The notes under the pieces: generated by a model
Databases searched by the model: none
Told to the model about the DNA's origin: nothing
Seen by the model: the letters and a program-made list of their open reading frames with translations, nothing else
Assembly: GCA_949752795.1 (NCBI GenBank)
Contig: OX457057.1
Span: forward strand, 163,037,980-163,101,979
Direction: 5' to 3'
DNA: 64,000 nt
From: Hyperoodon ampullatus
Taxonomy: Eukaryota > Chordata > Mammalia > Artiodactyla > Ziphiidae
Translations under genes and position numbers: made by a program
In this document: in pieces, positions 44,540 to 57,846 of the stretch
How the letters are laid out: each line of letters begins with the position of its first letter
How positions within the stretch are numbered: position 1 is the first letter of the stretch

Positions 44540-45950
44540 TAAATTATATAGTTTTGCTCTCTGTGGGTTTTACAAAAAAGCCACCTTTTTATTACCTGCC
44601 TTTCATCAAGCAGAACATCCCCCTAGAGTCACCTTTCCTCTCCCCACCATGCCACCCCAATAACGAGAAAGAAGCCATCTGCCAAGAAAACAAACACAAT
44701 ATAAAAATTACACAAATACATAATCCCCAACCCAGAAGGAAGGAGCAGCTGCCACCTGGTACCAAGCAGAAAACAGTTTAATATTTATCCAGAATAGAAG
44801 GTCCCCCAACAGGCCGTAATTCCTCTGTGGGGTGGGGCGGCTGAGGGGAGGTCAGGGATGGGAATCACCTCCAAGGTCTGGGTCTAAATAGGGACATAAT
44901 GGGAATCAATTCAGCGAGCTCAGTGTTGCTGTCTCCTGTCACGGGGTGCATTCAGGGGGCACCTGAGGAGGCCATCAATCTGTCACTGGAAAGGGGAGAG
45001 GATCAGGGAGATAGGAGGTAATTGGAAATGAGCATCACTGGGGACTTTTCCTCCAGCTGGAAGTGTCGCTAGAGAAATATGGAGCAGAACCATCCCCAAG
45101 GTAACGTAAATGGGGGCTCTTGCCCCTGGCCTTGGGGAGTGGTGCCTGGGAGAGATGAAAATCTGCTCTATCGCATTTCAGACAAGCCTCTTTTCTTACT
45201 CCTGATCTGGTCTTGGATTGGGATAAAATTTTACTCCCTTGCCTGAGAAATGCACTTTCCAATGCTTCAGCCAACTCAAGGCTTGCACTGATTTTTATAT
45301 AACTTGTATCTAATTCCTTAATCAAATGCTCTCTGACTGAATAGGAATGCAGTTATTAGAAATTGCGCAGTGCATGAGAGCGAGTCAATCTTCCGTTTTA
45401 TTGATAAATCAGCATGTTAAAACAACGATGCCAGCCGACATGACAGTTCTTTCTAAGGAGGAGGCAGTTTACAGAGCTGTGTAAATCAGAAGTGTCCTTA
45501 CGCTGTGGTTGGGGAGACATGATATGGCAAAATGTCTACCAATAAAGTGGAGTATTACAGCAAATTACCCAGTTTATACATGCAGGCGAAGCTTCGTTTC
45601 TCTTGCCATGTTCAAGAGCCGATAAAGCTTGCAAACGTGATGGGAGCCACTATTTCTGCCTCTGTGCAGCTGTTTATCAGCAGCTTTTTCACACATTTTC
45701 ACATATTAATGAGGTGGCATAGCAATTCCAGAATTAGAACAGTGGGTTGTATCATTGTCTGCCTTATCTGAAGATATGCCTGCTGTCAGCATCATTACCA
45801 GGGTGTGTACCACGGAAGATGGAAATTTTGGTGGATGAACCATGTGCACGTGACCTCTCCTTCCCCATGCCCTCAACCTCATCATCTGATCATACCTGCA
45901 CTGGCCCTGGCACTATTATTTGCAGGTCTTGCTGCATTTTGCAACTTTGT
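44540..45950. other. Repeat-poor intergenic stretch, possible conserved non-coding DNA
   Basis: No interspersed-repeat signature is visible over about 1.4 kb. The part at 45,370-45,780 has TAAT/ATTA-type homeodomain-like sites (TTATTGATAAATCAGC, CATATTAATGAGG). No coding frame of note. Regulatory function is only a possibility. Confidence 0.3.
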
Positions 45951-45954
45951 CTTT

Positions 45955-46545
45955 TTGTTTCATTTTTTAAATTTTAATCAAAGTATAATGGTCTTATTAT
46001 ATTAGTTTCAGGTGGAAAATAGTGATTCAATATTTTTATACATTATAAAATGATCACCATGATAAGTCTAGTTACCACCTGTCACATACAAAGTTATTCC
46101 AATATTATTGACTATATTCCCTATGCTGTACATTACATCCCAGTTATTTATTTTATAACTGGAAGCCTGTACTCTTAATCTCCTTCACCTATTTTCACTC
46201 ATCCTCCCTCCCCCTCCCCCTGGCAATCACTGGTTTGTTCTCTGTATCTGTGAGTATGTTTCTGTTTTGCTTTGTTTTCTTTTTTAGTTTCCACATAAAG
46301 TGAAATCAGATGGTATCAACATTTGTCTTTCTCTGTGTGACTTATCTCACTTAGCAAAATGCCCTCTAGGTCCATCCAGGTTGCTGCAAATGGCAAGACT
46401 TCATTCTTTTCTATGGTGAGTAATATTCCATTACATATCTATATCTATATCACATCTTCTTTATCCATTCATCTATTGATGGATACTTAGGTTTCTTTCA
46501 TGTCTTGGCTATTGTAAATAATGCTGCGGTGAATATTGTTTCATG
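45955..46545 (-). mobile_element. Old L1 3' fragment, antisense
   Basis: GTTGCTGCAAATGGCAAGAC, GAGTAATATTCCATTACATA, TTTATCCATTCATCTATTGA and ATTGTAAATAATGCTGCGGT are reverse L1 landmarks, in the same order as at 28,390-29,288 but more diverged. Confidence 0.88.
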
Positions 46546-48564
46546 ATTTATGTGTCAATAGGGCTTGAAAATTCTTCTTTCCTTCTCCATTTTCTAAAAT
46601 AGTCCCTGGCGTTTAGTAGGTACTCCATAAATATTTAATGAATGAATGAATGAGCGGGTAGGTGGATGGATGAAAGTGCTTGTTTCCTCAGAGACGAACC
46701 TCTGCAGGTACAGTCTACCTGTCATTGTGGCTTCAAGGAACAAAATAGGTATGAGGCATGGTTTTCCTTGAATTTGCATACAAATGGTAAAATGGCAAAT
46801 GAGATCTCTGAATTAAGAGCCATCAGAGAACTTACGGAGCATTTAACCTGGAGATTTCCAAACACAGGTCTGTAGCTGGGGCCAGAACAATGCAAAGTTT
46901 TCACCGGTTTGCAATGAGATGAGAAAATTAAAAGTGTAGTGAGTGTTCATGGATCTACATGAATTCTTTGCTAGAATTCTTAGATTAGGCCTTTCTACTT
47001 TATTTGGCATTAAAACATCCTTTCTTTTATAAAATGATGGTAATAGTGGATGCTAGCCTTTACTTGGCAAAACGAAAAGATCCTAAGTCCCCCACATTTT
47101 GGGAGGTTGGGGAGGGGAAGTTTAATTAGTCTGTGAAATCCTCAAATCTGGAGCCATGGTTTAACTCATCTCTGTCTTTTGAAAAAAATTCACTGAAATC
47201 ACCCTATTGGTTTTAAGTGAGACACTGGGCTGCTTAAAAGAATTAGCTCATTTCAGCAAATTATAAGATGCCTCAAGCCCTACAGGCACCTCTCTGTCTT
47301 GTCTCTTCAGAGCAGGGATCCAGGCTGGGCCACATGAGTCTTGCAGTAATGCCATGACTAGGCTATAGGAGATTTCCTAAATCCAGGTCAGTCCCTGTAA
47401 CAGGAGCACAGAAGCCAATACATTGATGTCTAATACATTTTCTTCTGCTGCAGACGTAGTTGCTGCTTTGTCTTTAGGTGGAACATATATATGCTCCGAC
47501 TGTGTAAATACAGAGCCCCTCTCTGAGCTGTGAGAATTCTAGTTGGTGTGGAAAAAAAAAACCTCTGCATAGACACATCTGCACAATCACGTCTTCTTTC
47601 TCCGAATCCCCGCAGCTCTTATTGTCTATGCCACACAGCATAGCCCTTGGTTTTTACATTGTCTTCTGTGCTCTGTTTATTATTCACAAGTCTCATCTCC
47701 CCTAAAGAATGGGAACACTCTATTTGAATCCTGTTATTAATTGATTAATTTTTTTTTTGTCAACACAATCTTTTTTGGAGGCTGTTGGCCGCTCACGGTT
47801 CTACATATGTCGGGGAGATCAGAGATTCTGTCGACCTGGTTTCCAGCCCTGGCTCTGTGACTGATGGATGACCAGTGTACGAGTGAGCACTGACTCTCAC
47901 AGCACCTGGATCCCTGTCACTAAGAGGAAGTAACAGCACTGACCTGCCTCATGGAGCGAAGTGTCATATGCATTAACTGCCTAATGATGCTAAAGCTCTT
48001 TGAGAATATAAACGGGAAACATTATCATTATGGTTAACACTGGTCTTTGGTTTTCAAGTTTTTTTTCCTTGAAGAGGAGAGGCAGAAAGATTATTTAAAG
48101 AAACAGTGAATAGAAGGCTACAGTTTGTTCTTAATTCATGACTGACTTTGATCAGAATGGCATAAGCAGTGGGAATGTGGTCTTGAAGTCCTGAAGGTAA
48201 CTATTTCTACTTCAGGGCATGAAGGCTTCTCCTTCTCCTCCTCCCATCAAGGAAAAATAGAAAGAAAGAAAAAGATAGGAAAGCTAATGCTCTTAAAAAA
48301 TAAGATGATTTCCATCTGTCAGGTCTGGAAATAGTGTTTCCTAAAAGCTCCTGCTACAAAAGAGGCCAAGCTGAGTAGACAGAGCTGGCCTCAGTCTTGA
48401 ACATCTTGCCGTGGAAGGACCCAGAGGCAGGAGAGACTGCAATGATTTTTTAAAGTCCCTACAGTTTTTTAGAATTTCAAGAGTGAAAGGATTCTTGGAG
48501 ATCCAAAAATCCTTGTTCAGTGTCCTTTCCACTTGTGACAGGCATCGGTGGATCCCCAGTGGTA

Positions 48565-48933
48565 TGTCTCCTATTGCTTCTGTAACAAATTACCACAATC
48601 TTAGTGGCTTAAAGCAACACAAATTTATTATCTTGCAGTTCTGGAGGCCACAAGTCTGAAAAGAGTCTTAAGGGGCTAAAATGAAGGTGTTAGCAGGGCT
48701 GGTTCCTTCTGGATCCGGGGGAGACTCTGTTCCTTGCCTCTTTCAGCTCTAGTGGCTGCCCACATTCCTTGGCTTGTTGCCACATCACTGCAATCTCTGC
48801 TCCCATCATCACATGGCCTTCTCTTCTCTATCAAATCTCCCTCTTCCTCTCTCTTATAAGGAGCCTTTTGATTACATTGGACCCACCTGGATAATCCAGG
48901 ATAATCTCCCCATCTCAAAATCCAGGCCAAGGG
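48565..48933. mobile_element. LTR-like (probably MaLR-related) interspersed repeat, split by an L1
   Basis: ACAAATTACCACAATCTTAG, TCTTGCAGTTCTGGAGGCCA and GGATAATCCAGGATAATCTC are widely dispersed mammalian repeat text. An L1 insertion duplicates its AAAATCCAGGCCAAGGG. The family name is uncertain. Confidence 0.55.
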
Positions 48934-49438
48934 TCTGTCATACAGAGTGAAGTAAGTCAGAAAGAGAAAGACAAATACCGTATGCTAACACATATATATG
49001 GAATTTAAGAAAAAAAATGTCATGAAGAACCTAGGGGTAAAACAGGAATAAAAACACAGACCTACTGAGAATGGACTTGAGGATATGGGGAGGGGGAAGG
49101 GTAAGCTGTGACAAAGCGAAAGAGAGGCATGGACATATATACACTACCAAACGTAAGGTAGATAGGTAGTGGGAAGCAGCCGCATAGCACAGGGAGATCA
49201 GCTCGGTGCTTTGTGACCACCTGGAGGGGTGGGATAGGGAGGGTGGGAGGGAGGGAGATGCAAGAGCCAAGGGATGTGGGAACAGATGTATATGTATAAC
49301 TGATTCACTTTGTTATAAAGCAGAAACTAATAAAAAAAATATCCTGTGCACTCACTGAAAAATCAGGCAACCAGTTTCTAACCCTACCTTCCTCAAAATC
49401 ATGCAATTAAAAAATTATTTGACATTTCTGAGAAAAAA
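48934..49438 (+). mobile_element. L1 3' end insertion with likely 3' transduction
   Basis: Cetartiodactyl L1 3' sequence (AGCACAGGGAGATCAGCTCG, TTGTTATAAAGCAGAAACTA) ends in an internal A-run near 49,330. Then come about 95 bp of non-L1 sequence and a second A-run at about 49,432. A perfect 17-bp duplication AAAATCCAGGCCAAGGG lies at 48917-48933 and 49439-49455. Confidence 0.85.
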
Positions 49439-49455
49439 AAAATCCAGGCCAAGGG

Positions 49456-50010
49456 AACCATAACAGCCATGAGGTCAGCATGCTGCAGGGGATGCAGTGG
49501 GAGGGGGCAGTAGGAGAAGAGCTCTCTGAAGGGTGCAGCGGGGGGGTGGGTTGGAGGGTGGTGGGCAAGGTCATATAGGATTATGGACCAAGGTCAGGAC
49601 TTTGGCCTGTACTCTAAGTGAGAGGGAAACTACAGTTGGATTTTGAGCAGAGGAATGACTGACATGATCTGACTTGTATTTTTCCAGGACCACTCTGGCT
49701 TCTGGGTGGAGACAGGAGGCTCCTGCAATAATCTAGGCAATAGGTCATGGTGGTTGGATCAAGGTGGTGGGAAGTGGTGGATTTCTGGATATATTTTCAA
49801 GGTTGAGCTGTTAGAATTTGCTGATGAATTGGCTGTGGGGTGTGAGAGAAAGACAGGAGTAAAAGTTGACTCCTAGGTTTTTGGTTTTAGCAGCAGGAAA
49901 ATGGGGAAAAACTGCAGGAAGAGAGAGATGTGAGAAGAAGATGGAGAGTGTGGTATGGACATATTAGGATTTGAGAATTACAAGTGGAGATGTGTCAAGC
50001 TATGCAGCTG
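49456..50010. repeat. Unclassified old interspersed repeat
   Basis: The text (TGAGCAGAGGAATGACTGAC, GGACCACTCTGGCTTCTGGG, CCTGCAATAATCTAGGCAAT) is a style common in ancient mammalian repeats. No family assigned. Confidence 0.45.
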
Positions 50011-50199
50011 GATTTGCTAGTCTATAGTTCAAAGGAGAGGTAGGGAAAGTCTTCAGAAAATAGATACTCAAAACCTATAAAGCCTGCTTACTTGTTAAAG
50101 GACAAAGGAGAAGCCCTTTAATACGACATCTAGGATTTTCTATGGGTTGGTTTTAGCCTCATCTCTCATTGAGCTCCTACACCCAAGGTTTCAATCACT

Positions 50200-50480
50200 G
50201 ATATTTTTCAAAACCCCTTGCCCTTTCATGCTTCATTGTCTCTACTTGTGTTGTTCCCTCCACCTGGAGTATGCATCCCTCCCTTGCCACCAAAATCCTG
50301 TTCATCCTTCAAGGCCTGTGAGCCTCTTCTGATTGCTTTCGTTGAAATCCATCATGCCCTCCTCTGTGCTCCCAGGTAGACAGATGGTGCATTCTCCATC
50401 TACCTTATATCTGACTACTTGTGTTTGTCTATATCCCTACTAGATTGTGAGTTCCTTGAGAGTAGGGAAGGACCATGGTT
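50200..50480 (+). mobile_element. L2 LINE fragment
   Basis: TTCCCTCCACCTGGAGTATG, TCATCCTTCAAGGCCTGTGA, CCCTACTAGATTGTGAGTTC and CTTGAGAGTAGGGAAGGACC follow the L2 3' order. Confidence 0.75.
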
Positions 50481-51340
50481 CATTGGTCCTTATATCTCAA
50501 AGATGTCTCCAAGATGGAGACAGACAGGGGTGTGATCCTGAAAATCAGAATCCTCAGTCTGTCAGTTTACCACTACTGGTTTTGAGGTAGAAATGCATGA
50601 AGACATGGCCAGACAAGAGTACACTATTGATGACTACACGTTGTTGGCCAAAACCCGCATGTGGAACCCATAGCCCAGGGAGCTCGCTTCACCAGGTGTG
50701 AGTCACAGTTTCTTCTTTGCCTCCTGAAGAGCTCAAGGATTAGACTAAAAACTGGCTTCCTTTGTCCCTTTCTCACACCCAAGCCTTGACCACGTGTGTG
50801 AAGGCAAGAGGGCAAGGACAATTGAATCTAATAGGGAGATGGTCCAGGGAAATACAGCCTAGAGCAGAGCTGGTCTAAGTTAGCCCCTGAGGCATTGGGA
50901 GATGGGGGTGGTAGGAAGTTGAAGGCTTAACTTATCACACTAACCAAATATAGGGACATAGTCTGGAAATTGAGGGACTAGATAGGAGGGGAGAGAGCAG
51001 GGCAGGGATGCAAGAGCATTTGACCTGTTGCTTATTGCACAGAATCTCCTACGCTGCATCATGGTCCAGTAGTGCTCTAAGCGGTGTCCCACACCAGTGC
51101 ACCTCCTCCTTGGCAATGAGCTGCAATGAGGAGAGCCTGATTCCACCATGAGATGGAGCCTGCCCCTGCATCTGGCCCTGATTTTCACCTAGCAGGTGCT
51201 GAATAAGTTTTCATTGGATTTGCCAAATTGGATAAATCCTCAGGAATGCACATGTATTCCCAATGGAAAGACTTAGGGGTTTCTCTGTGTCAATGACAGC
51301 AAGTGTGATAGAAATCTAAGGTTTTCCTGCAATCCTAGTA
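50481..51340. other. Intergenic, nothing recognised
   Basis: No gene, RNA or confident repeat seen. Confidence 0.5.
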
Positions 51341-51344
51341 TAAG

Positions 51345-51545
51345 ACATAGTATAGTGTAGTGGGTAAGAGTGAGGGCCCTGGAGCTGTGTGATCTTGGAC
51401 AAGTTTACCTTCCAGGGCCTCAATTTCCTCATCCATAAAATGGGAGTAATGATATTTCTCACCTCAGAATTTTTTTGAATTAACTAAATGAGTTAATACT
51501 TGTAAATACTTATAACAGTGCTGGGCACATAGTGAATGTTGGGTA
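51345..51545 (-). mobile_element. MIR SINE
   Basis: AGTGAGGGCCCTGGAGCTGT, CAATTTCCTCATCCATAAAA and CAGTGCTGGGCACATAGTGA are reverse MIR segments. Confidence 0.8.
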
Positions 51546-52013
51546 TGTTCTAGCTATTTTATAAGTGTGGGTTAGCTATAGAATGTCAGAGGGTCGTATG
51601 TCAGGGGATGTCTCTAGGTCTTTGTTCTAAAAAGGTTTAAAACTTCTGAGGAAGAAAGATTTAGATTTTTATCACGCTGTCAGTCTCTTTTACCTGAATA
51701 TTTTACCTGAATATGCAACCCATATCCTGGCAGCAAACATGACTCTTCTTATCCAGAGGGATGACCATATTGGAGCTGGTTATGGGGCTGATATTTAGGT
51801 AGCTGCTTTTTGGCATGATCCCAAGTGAAATGTTTGAGCTGACTCTTCCCTCAGACTCAGAAGTCACCTGCTAATGTGAACTTCAGTGGTCCGGGGATGC
51901 TCAGCTGGAATCTCTGGCTTGTGTCACACCAAACAGGTAGTCCAGGACCAAAGGGACAGTAATTGGCAACAGTGGTTGTTGGAAGGTTACCAAGGCCTGG
52001 GAACATTCTCATT

Positions 52014-52015
52014 GG

Positions 52016-52061
<46 letters not shown>
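52014..52061. repeat. (GT)n microsatellite
   Basis: About 22 uninterrupted GT dinucleotides. Its complementary strand gives an artefactual HTHTHT open frame. Confidence 0.97.
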
Positions 52062-53039
52062 TCTCTCCATATGGGTAAAAAGGGTCTTACTAGGAATCCC
52101 TGAAGCAGTATTTTCTTCTCAACTTTCCTGGCTTTCATTGTTCAGAATTTCATTTTTGTCTTGGTAGTTTGAAGATCTTTTCAGTACATCCTTCTGCTCT
52201 TTTCTCCCTCCTATTAATATTTGTCTGACCAGTTAGAACTGTGACCTGGGAATCCTACATGGCTTTCTGATGGTATCCCTTTAACTTTTTTATTTACCTT
52301 TTTAAACTACATTTCCCCCCATTTCTATGAGGATCATCCTTGAGCAGTGGAAACTCTTGATGGTAAGAGGTGTCTGGCAGGGGCACAGGGACTCTTAGGT
52401 CAATAAAGACTTTTGTTTTGCTGCCTGATTAATTAAACCTCCCCTCCCCCCATATTCCAGTGTCAATAACTCCTGTCACTTTCTGAATTCCAAGAGGAGA
52501 ATTTACTTTTGAAATCAGAAAAAAAATCAATGCTCAAAGGCCTCTCTTTTGTGAACCCTATTTAGTTGGATCAGTTGTAATCTTTTATTTCCTGTGATAG
52601 ATTTTACACACGAATATTCATTCAACAAATATTTACTAAGTGTCTGTTGGGGCAAGACCCAGTTCTAGTGCTGAAGGGGAATATAAAATATATAATACAT
52701 TTCTATCTATCTACACATATGTACCTTATACTCTAACTGGGGGGGACACAATGTATGCAAAAGGGGGGGACCATACTGAAGAAAAAGTTGAGAAACAGTG
52801 CTTAGGACCTCATGACCTTTGCTCAGTTTGTTATAAAGAAACTTTTTTTCTTCTTACAGGGAGGAAATAATTCTGATGTCACTGAAATGTGTGAAGATTC
52901 ATCCCTCCCCCGAGGGTATGTGTTCAAAGGGGGTGGTCCACACTTAAATTCTACCCAGAGCATTGTTGCTCATGGCCCATGAGCCCTTTGGGATGTACTT
53001 TGTGGCTGCCTGTGGGGTCCTATGCCCTCTTCTGAGAGG

Positions 53040-53225
53040 AGGCAGCTTAGTGCGAGGCAGATCCAGGTTCCACTCCCTGCTCCTCCACCTGCTGTGTGCC
53101 TTTGGGTGAATTACTCAACTTCTCTGAACCTCAATTTAATCATCTGCAAAACAGAGATAGTAGCACCTGCCTCATGATGTAAAAATTAAAGTGAGATCAT
53201 ATATGTACCATACATGGTTCATAGA
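53040..53225 (-). mobile_element. MIR SINE
   Basis: GGTTCCACTCCCTGCTCCTC, CTCAACTTCTCTGAACCTCA and ATCATCTGCAAAACAGAGAT are MIR text. Confidence 0.8.
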
Positions 53226-54509
53226 AAATGAGCAGTTCACGTAAATTCCCTCTATTCTTTTACCAAGATTTACATTTTCTTTACCTTTTTTTCTTCTCCT
53301 TTTAATTTCCTTTTTTCTTGTAGTAGAGGCAAATGTCCGAGTCACTTCAATTAGTCCATCTGGGTTCCAGGCACATCTGAGATTAATATCAGCCAGAACT
53401 TGAGCATCATTGCCAAGATGTGAGCTCCTTAGGCTGACACATGGACCATATGAACAGACTTTTTTCTAGTGCTAGGTGATGCTAATTGCCATCTGATCTG
53501 AAGCCAGAGTTGCTTTCCTTTGTTTAATCATTTATATCTTCTCTGAGAACACCGAGCTGAAGTTTAAAACTACAGAAAGAAATGATTTATCTAAATGCCA
53601 ACACAGCTAAGTGCAGCAAAATCACCCAAACTCCCTCTGTGGGCTGCTACTCACTCACCACCCCAAATACCAGGTGGCATTTGAGGGAGTGTACATGTGG
53701 GACAGCAAGAGAGTAAAGCTCCCGAGCTTTTAGGTCTTGGTCCAGCCTCACTCTGTAGGTGTTGCCAGCTCAGCCTGGCTGAGAAGCAGGCAGGACTCAT
53801 GGAAATGAGCATATCACAGTCCCAGGGCCCACCTCCTGGGGCTGCACTGTATTTCAACTTATTTTTTCATCAAGCAGTTATGAATACCTACTATGTGGCA
53901 GGTTGTCTGCTGGGCATTGTGCACAGTGACAAAGCTGGAGATTGCTACTCTCAAGCAGCTCACAGTCTGGTGCAGAAAAAAATCCATTAATAGTTATCCT
54001 TTTCCTCCCTTGCCCCATCCATGCTTCCCGAGTAACAATAGAGCAACAACCGCCTCCAGTATTTTTCCTCCTTTGTGGCATTTTGGGAGGGTGGAATTGG
54101 GGAGGTTGAGGGAGTAAGACTGGAATAACAGGAATAACCATTTAAACCTGGAATAACAATTTAAAGCAATTGCAGTGTGCCAGGTATAGAACTAGGCATT
54201 TTATATCTCATATCTCATTTAACTGGTATATTCAGAACGAAACAGTTTCTGACATGTAGATAGAAACAGATCTGGAATTGTCAGGAGTGTCCCTTCCTGA
54301 TCAGACTGAGAGATCCAGTTTCACTCTACAAACACACATTAGTTAACAAAGGGCTGTTGCTACTTGATTGTGCCTTGAAGCTGACCTTGTCTGCTCAGGT
54401 GCCAAAGGAAACCCTCTCTGTTTTAGAAAGGCTGTAACAGCTGTCACTAAGGTGTCGCTGGTCAGAGCACAGTAGACATTAAGCGATCTTTGCACCTTTG
54501 GTTTCCTCT

Positions 54510-54845
54510 AACTGGAAGGTTCTTCCCCTCCATCCTCCTGGCCAGCGCCCCAGCCTCCTCAGCTTCCTGAAGGACCCCCTTCTCCAGCAAGTCTCCCTCA
54601 GCTCTGTAGTTACACGGAGCACCCCTGTTCCCTGGCATTCTTGTCGTTGAACTTTGTAGCAAAGATTGTCATCAAACAGAACACATTTTGCTTCTTTCTT
54701 CTTTTTCTCCTCCTTCCCCCGACAAAAGGTGAGCTCTACGAGGCCTGGGCGTCTTGCCCTTTATGTTTCCCTGCTGTATTCTTAGCGCCCAGAACAGTAC
54801 CTGGCCCAGAGCAGGTGATCAATAAATATTTGTTGAATGAATCAA
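54510..54845 (+). mobile_element. L2 LINE 3' end
   Basis: CTGGAAGGTTCTTCCCCTCC, GCGCCCAGAACAGTACCTGG and GATCAATAAATATTTGTTGA are diagnostic of L2 3' ends. Confidence 0.85.
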
Positions 54846-55104
54846 TGACGTGATGCTACTAGGAAGAAATGACTCTGTGTAGCCTAAGGGTGGAGTGAGA
54901 CCTTTCCTACAATGGCAGGATCAGGGAATGTACCATTCATTGACTGATTCATTCGTTCACTAGGTATTTACTGTGCAATTAAATTGTGCCTGGCACAGTG
55001 CTAGGCTTTGGGGTAGCAAATGTAATGAGACACGGTTTCTGCTTCTAGAGAACTCAGTCTGTTGAGGGAAATGGACCCAAAAATAATATTAATGGTGAAA
55101 CTGA

Positions 55105-55265
55105 TGATGGCTTGCATTTAATGGAACATACTACAGGCCAGGTGCTGTTCTAAGCATGTTTATGCATTATTAACTCTTCTAATTCTTACAAAAAATGAGG
55201 TAGGTATGATTCTTATGCCCAATTTGCAGATGAGGAAACAGAGGTACAAAGAAGCCACACATTCT
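55105..55265 (+). mobile_element. MIR SINE fragment
   Basis: CATACTACAGGCCAGGTGCT, TAGGTATGATTCTTATGCCC and GCAGATGAGGAAACAGAGGT follow the MIR pattern. Confidence 0.75.
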
Positions 55266-55269
55266 GAGG

Positions 55270-57375
55270 TGTGAATGGGGTGTGTGAAAACAGCTTACAT
55301 TGTAACTGGTCACTTGCTTAGAATGGAGAGGGCCAGGTGGGCAGCTCTGAGAGGCTTATGGATAATAATCACTCTCCTGCCCCCATCCCCATTGACCGGT
55401 TCTTATAGTTGCTGGACACTTCTACCTCCCTCACTTCAATCCTTGCTGCTCTAGACCTGGTCTCCCCTGAGAGAGGGTCTCCCCTCTCTCAGCAAATGCT
55501 CTCCTTCTGACCCTCATGACTCCCTGTTCTTATGCTCCGGAGTCTGCAGTTCCCTCCCCTGCTCTAAAGCAGGGAGGCTCAGCCCGGACGTCCCAGTTCC
55601 CCACTCTGTGCTCTCAAAGCTGTGACCTCAGACACTCCACATTGGGTCTCGCTGTCCTCTGCAGGAGGGGAGAAACTGTGACCGGCCCAGATTCCACCAC
55701 TGCTCACTCTGGGCGGGGTCCAGGAAGGTCTGCCCTCACTAAAAGGGTCTTTTGGGAGTCTCCAAAAGGAGAGTTTAACACTGTCACCCCTCTCACCTTG
55801 TCTGTTCTCCCTGTAGTCCCTTCTGAGTCTTGGGTGACCACACTTTGTATATCAAAACCCTAGACGGTCACTTGTCTTCCTCACGTAATGATGTGTTACA
55901 GAAAACAAGCTTCCATTACTTGCAAAAGTGTGATGGGAACATGAATATTAATAACTCCCATGGGTTTCCTGCAAACATCCATCACCACGGCTTAGAAACC
56001 TTGTTCTCGCTTGCTTGGCATGGAGGTAGCTGCTCAGTAGAACAAAAATAAAGCATTCATGAGCCCAGCTTAGGTGGAGTACTTCCTGGGGCTTTGAACT
56101 GCAGTGCTCCTGCAGCACTGAAGTGGGGAATGTGCTCCCTTCCACCTGGGTTTTGGCAGGAAGGTGTTTGACTTTGGTCAGGGACAAGACTTGAAGCTGC
56201 ATCAGGACCCAGTGGAGTTGCATCAGGGATGTCTTTTGATCGAAAAGAAAGTTCTCCATGGTGACAGCATCTTGGTGAGCAGGTGCATTAGATCTAAGCC
56301 AAGTCAAGTTGGAATGATGCTAGAATCCAGAGCTGGTCCAGCACCGATTCCTAGAACTTCAGGGCTCACCGATCATCATTTGGGGTACACTGAGGCCACA
56401 AAAGGCAGGAGAAAAATCAGCAGCAGGGCCAAGAGTAGAGAATCTGGAGATGACCATTCCTTTGGAGAACCCTAGAGCAAGGATAATGTTGCCCTTATTC
56501 TACAATCAGGGTTTCCACTGAAGTCTGCTGACATAGTTTCTTCAGAAAAAGCCCTTTTCTCCAGGGAATCTTCAAGTATATGCCACTTTCTGCTCCCTGG
56601 GTCTCTAGATGCCTGTTCAGAATCTCATAGGGTTGACTCAGGCTGTGGTAGAGCTCATAGGTTTCCCATCTCAGGCAATGCTGTTCTATTAACTAGTGCT
56701 CCCAGGATCTGAAGGGAATTCCTGGCTGAGCTGGAGATTGGATAAATTACAAGGAGACTGGGGTTGAGGAACGTAACAGCCCTCTTTCTTGGGTTCTGCT
56801 GCCCCAGGAACCCCATGTGATCTTTAGGGTTTGAGCCCCTGGTTTGATGGCTGTTCGAGAACACTAAAGCCTGGGTCCCATAGTTGAAAAGTACTGTTGA
56901 AATTTATTTTAATGTGTATTGTGTGTGCATTTTTTAAATTTGGGATTAAAATATCATCCATATTTCTAGCTCACAAAAATAAAATAAAAATCTTTTGGAT
57001 TTTCTAGAGAAAAATATCTTCTTAGGTAATTTCAATGTGATCAAGGTAGCATCTATTTTGCTGAACTTTAGGTCAATCATTAAATCTTTGGTGTTAATGA
57101 AAATGCTCATTTTCTCAGGCAGCAGCATGCAGAAATCTCTCTGCTGTACAATTAACAGTGGTGGAGAAATCTCTGCCAGTTCTTCTAGCTGTCAGATTTT
57201 CCTGTAGTTGGCATGCCAATGTCTCACCTCAGAGCAGGCCGTGCAGGTGAAAGTCATGGAAATAGTCATAGCTTTCTTCCTAATATACTTCATTGCAGGA
57301 GGCCAATCCCCCACAGAGTTCTGACATAGGATGTGTTGATCACAGCGGCCTCTGCCCAGCAATGTTGACCCAGGA
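55270..57375. other. Intergenic, no recognised gene
   Basis: Mostly unique DNA. Open frames of up to 119 codons on either strand have no recognisable domains and lack flanking splice or start context. Confidence 0.5.
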
Positions 57376-57399
57376 GGCAGCCTGGTATCATCACAGAAG

Positions 57400-57590
57400 G
57401 AGTGAAAGAGTTGAGGCCGGAAGATCTACAGAGTGAGTCCTGGCTCGAAAATTTGCTAGCTGTGTGATTCTGCCCTTTCTGAGCTTCAGTTTTCCCTTCT
57501 GTAAAATGAAAATGAAAATAACAACTGCTCTTTCTACTTTATAAAATTATCCTGAGGATAATATGAAACCTTTTATGGGAAATAGTTTTA
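57400..57590 (-). mobile_element. MIR SINE
   Basis: GAGCTTCAGTTTTCCCTTCT, TGTAAAATGAAAATGAAAAT and TATCCTGAGGATAATATGAA are MIR-like reverse text. Confidence 0.75.
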
Positions 57591-57846
57591 AAGACTGCAT
57601 TGCTAAAGGGTTGTTGTTTTTGTTGGTTATTGCATAGAAATAGAGTTAGTTAAACTTTTTTAAAGAATATCCAAAAACATTCTTTGAACTATTGTAAAGT
57701 GATTGCTGGGCTTGTGCAATAAAAGTGTATAATATAGGAAGGCTACTTTTCCAGTCAAAAAGGAAAGAAAGCTGACATGGTGATTATAACAGATAATGTT
57801 GGCTGTCTATTCAACATCTATTCTTATGTCACTACTTTCTCCTTTG

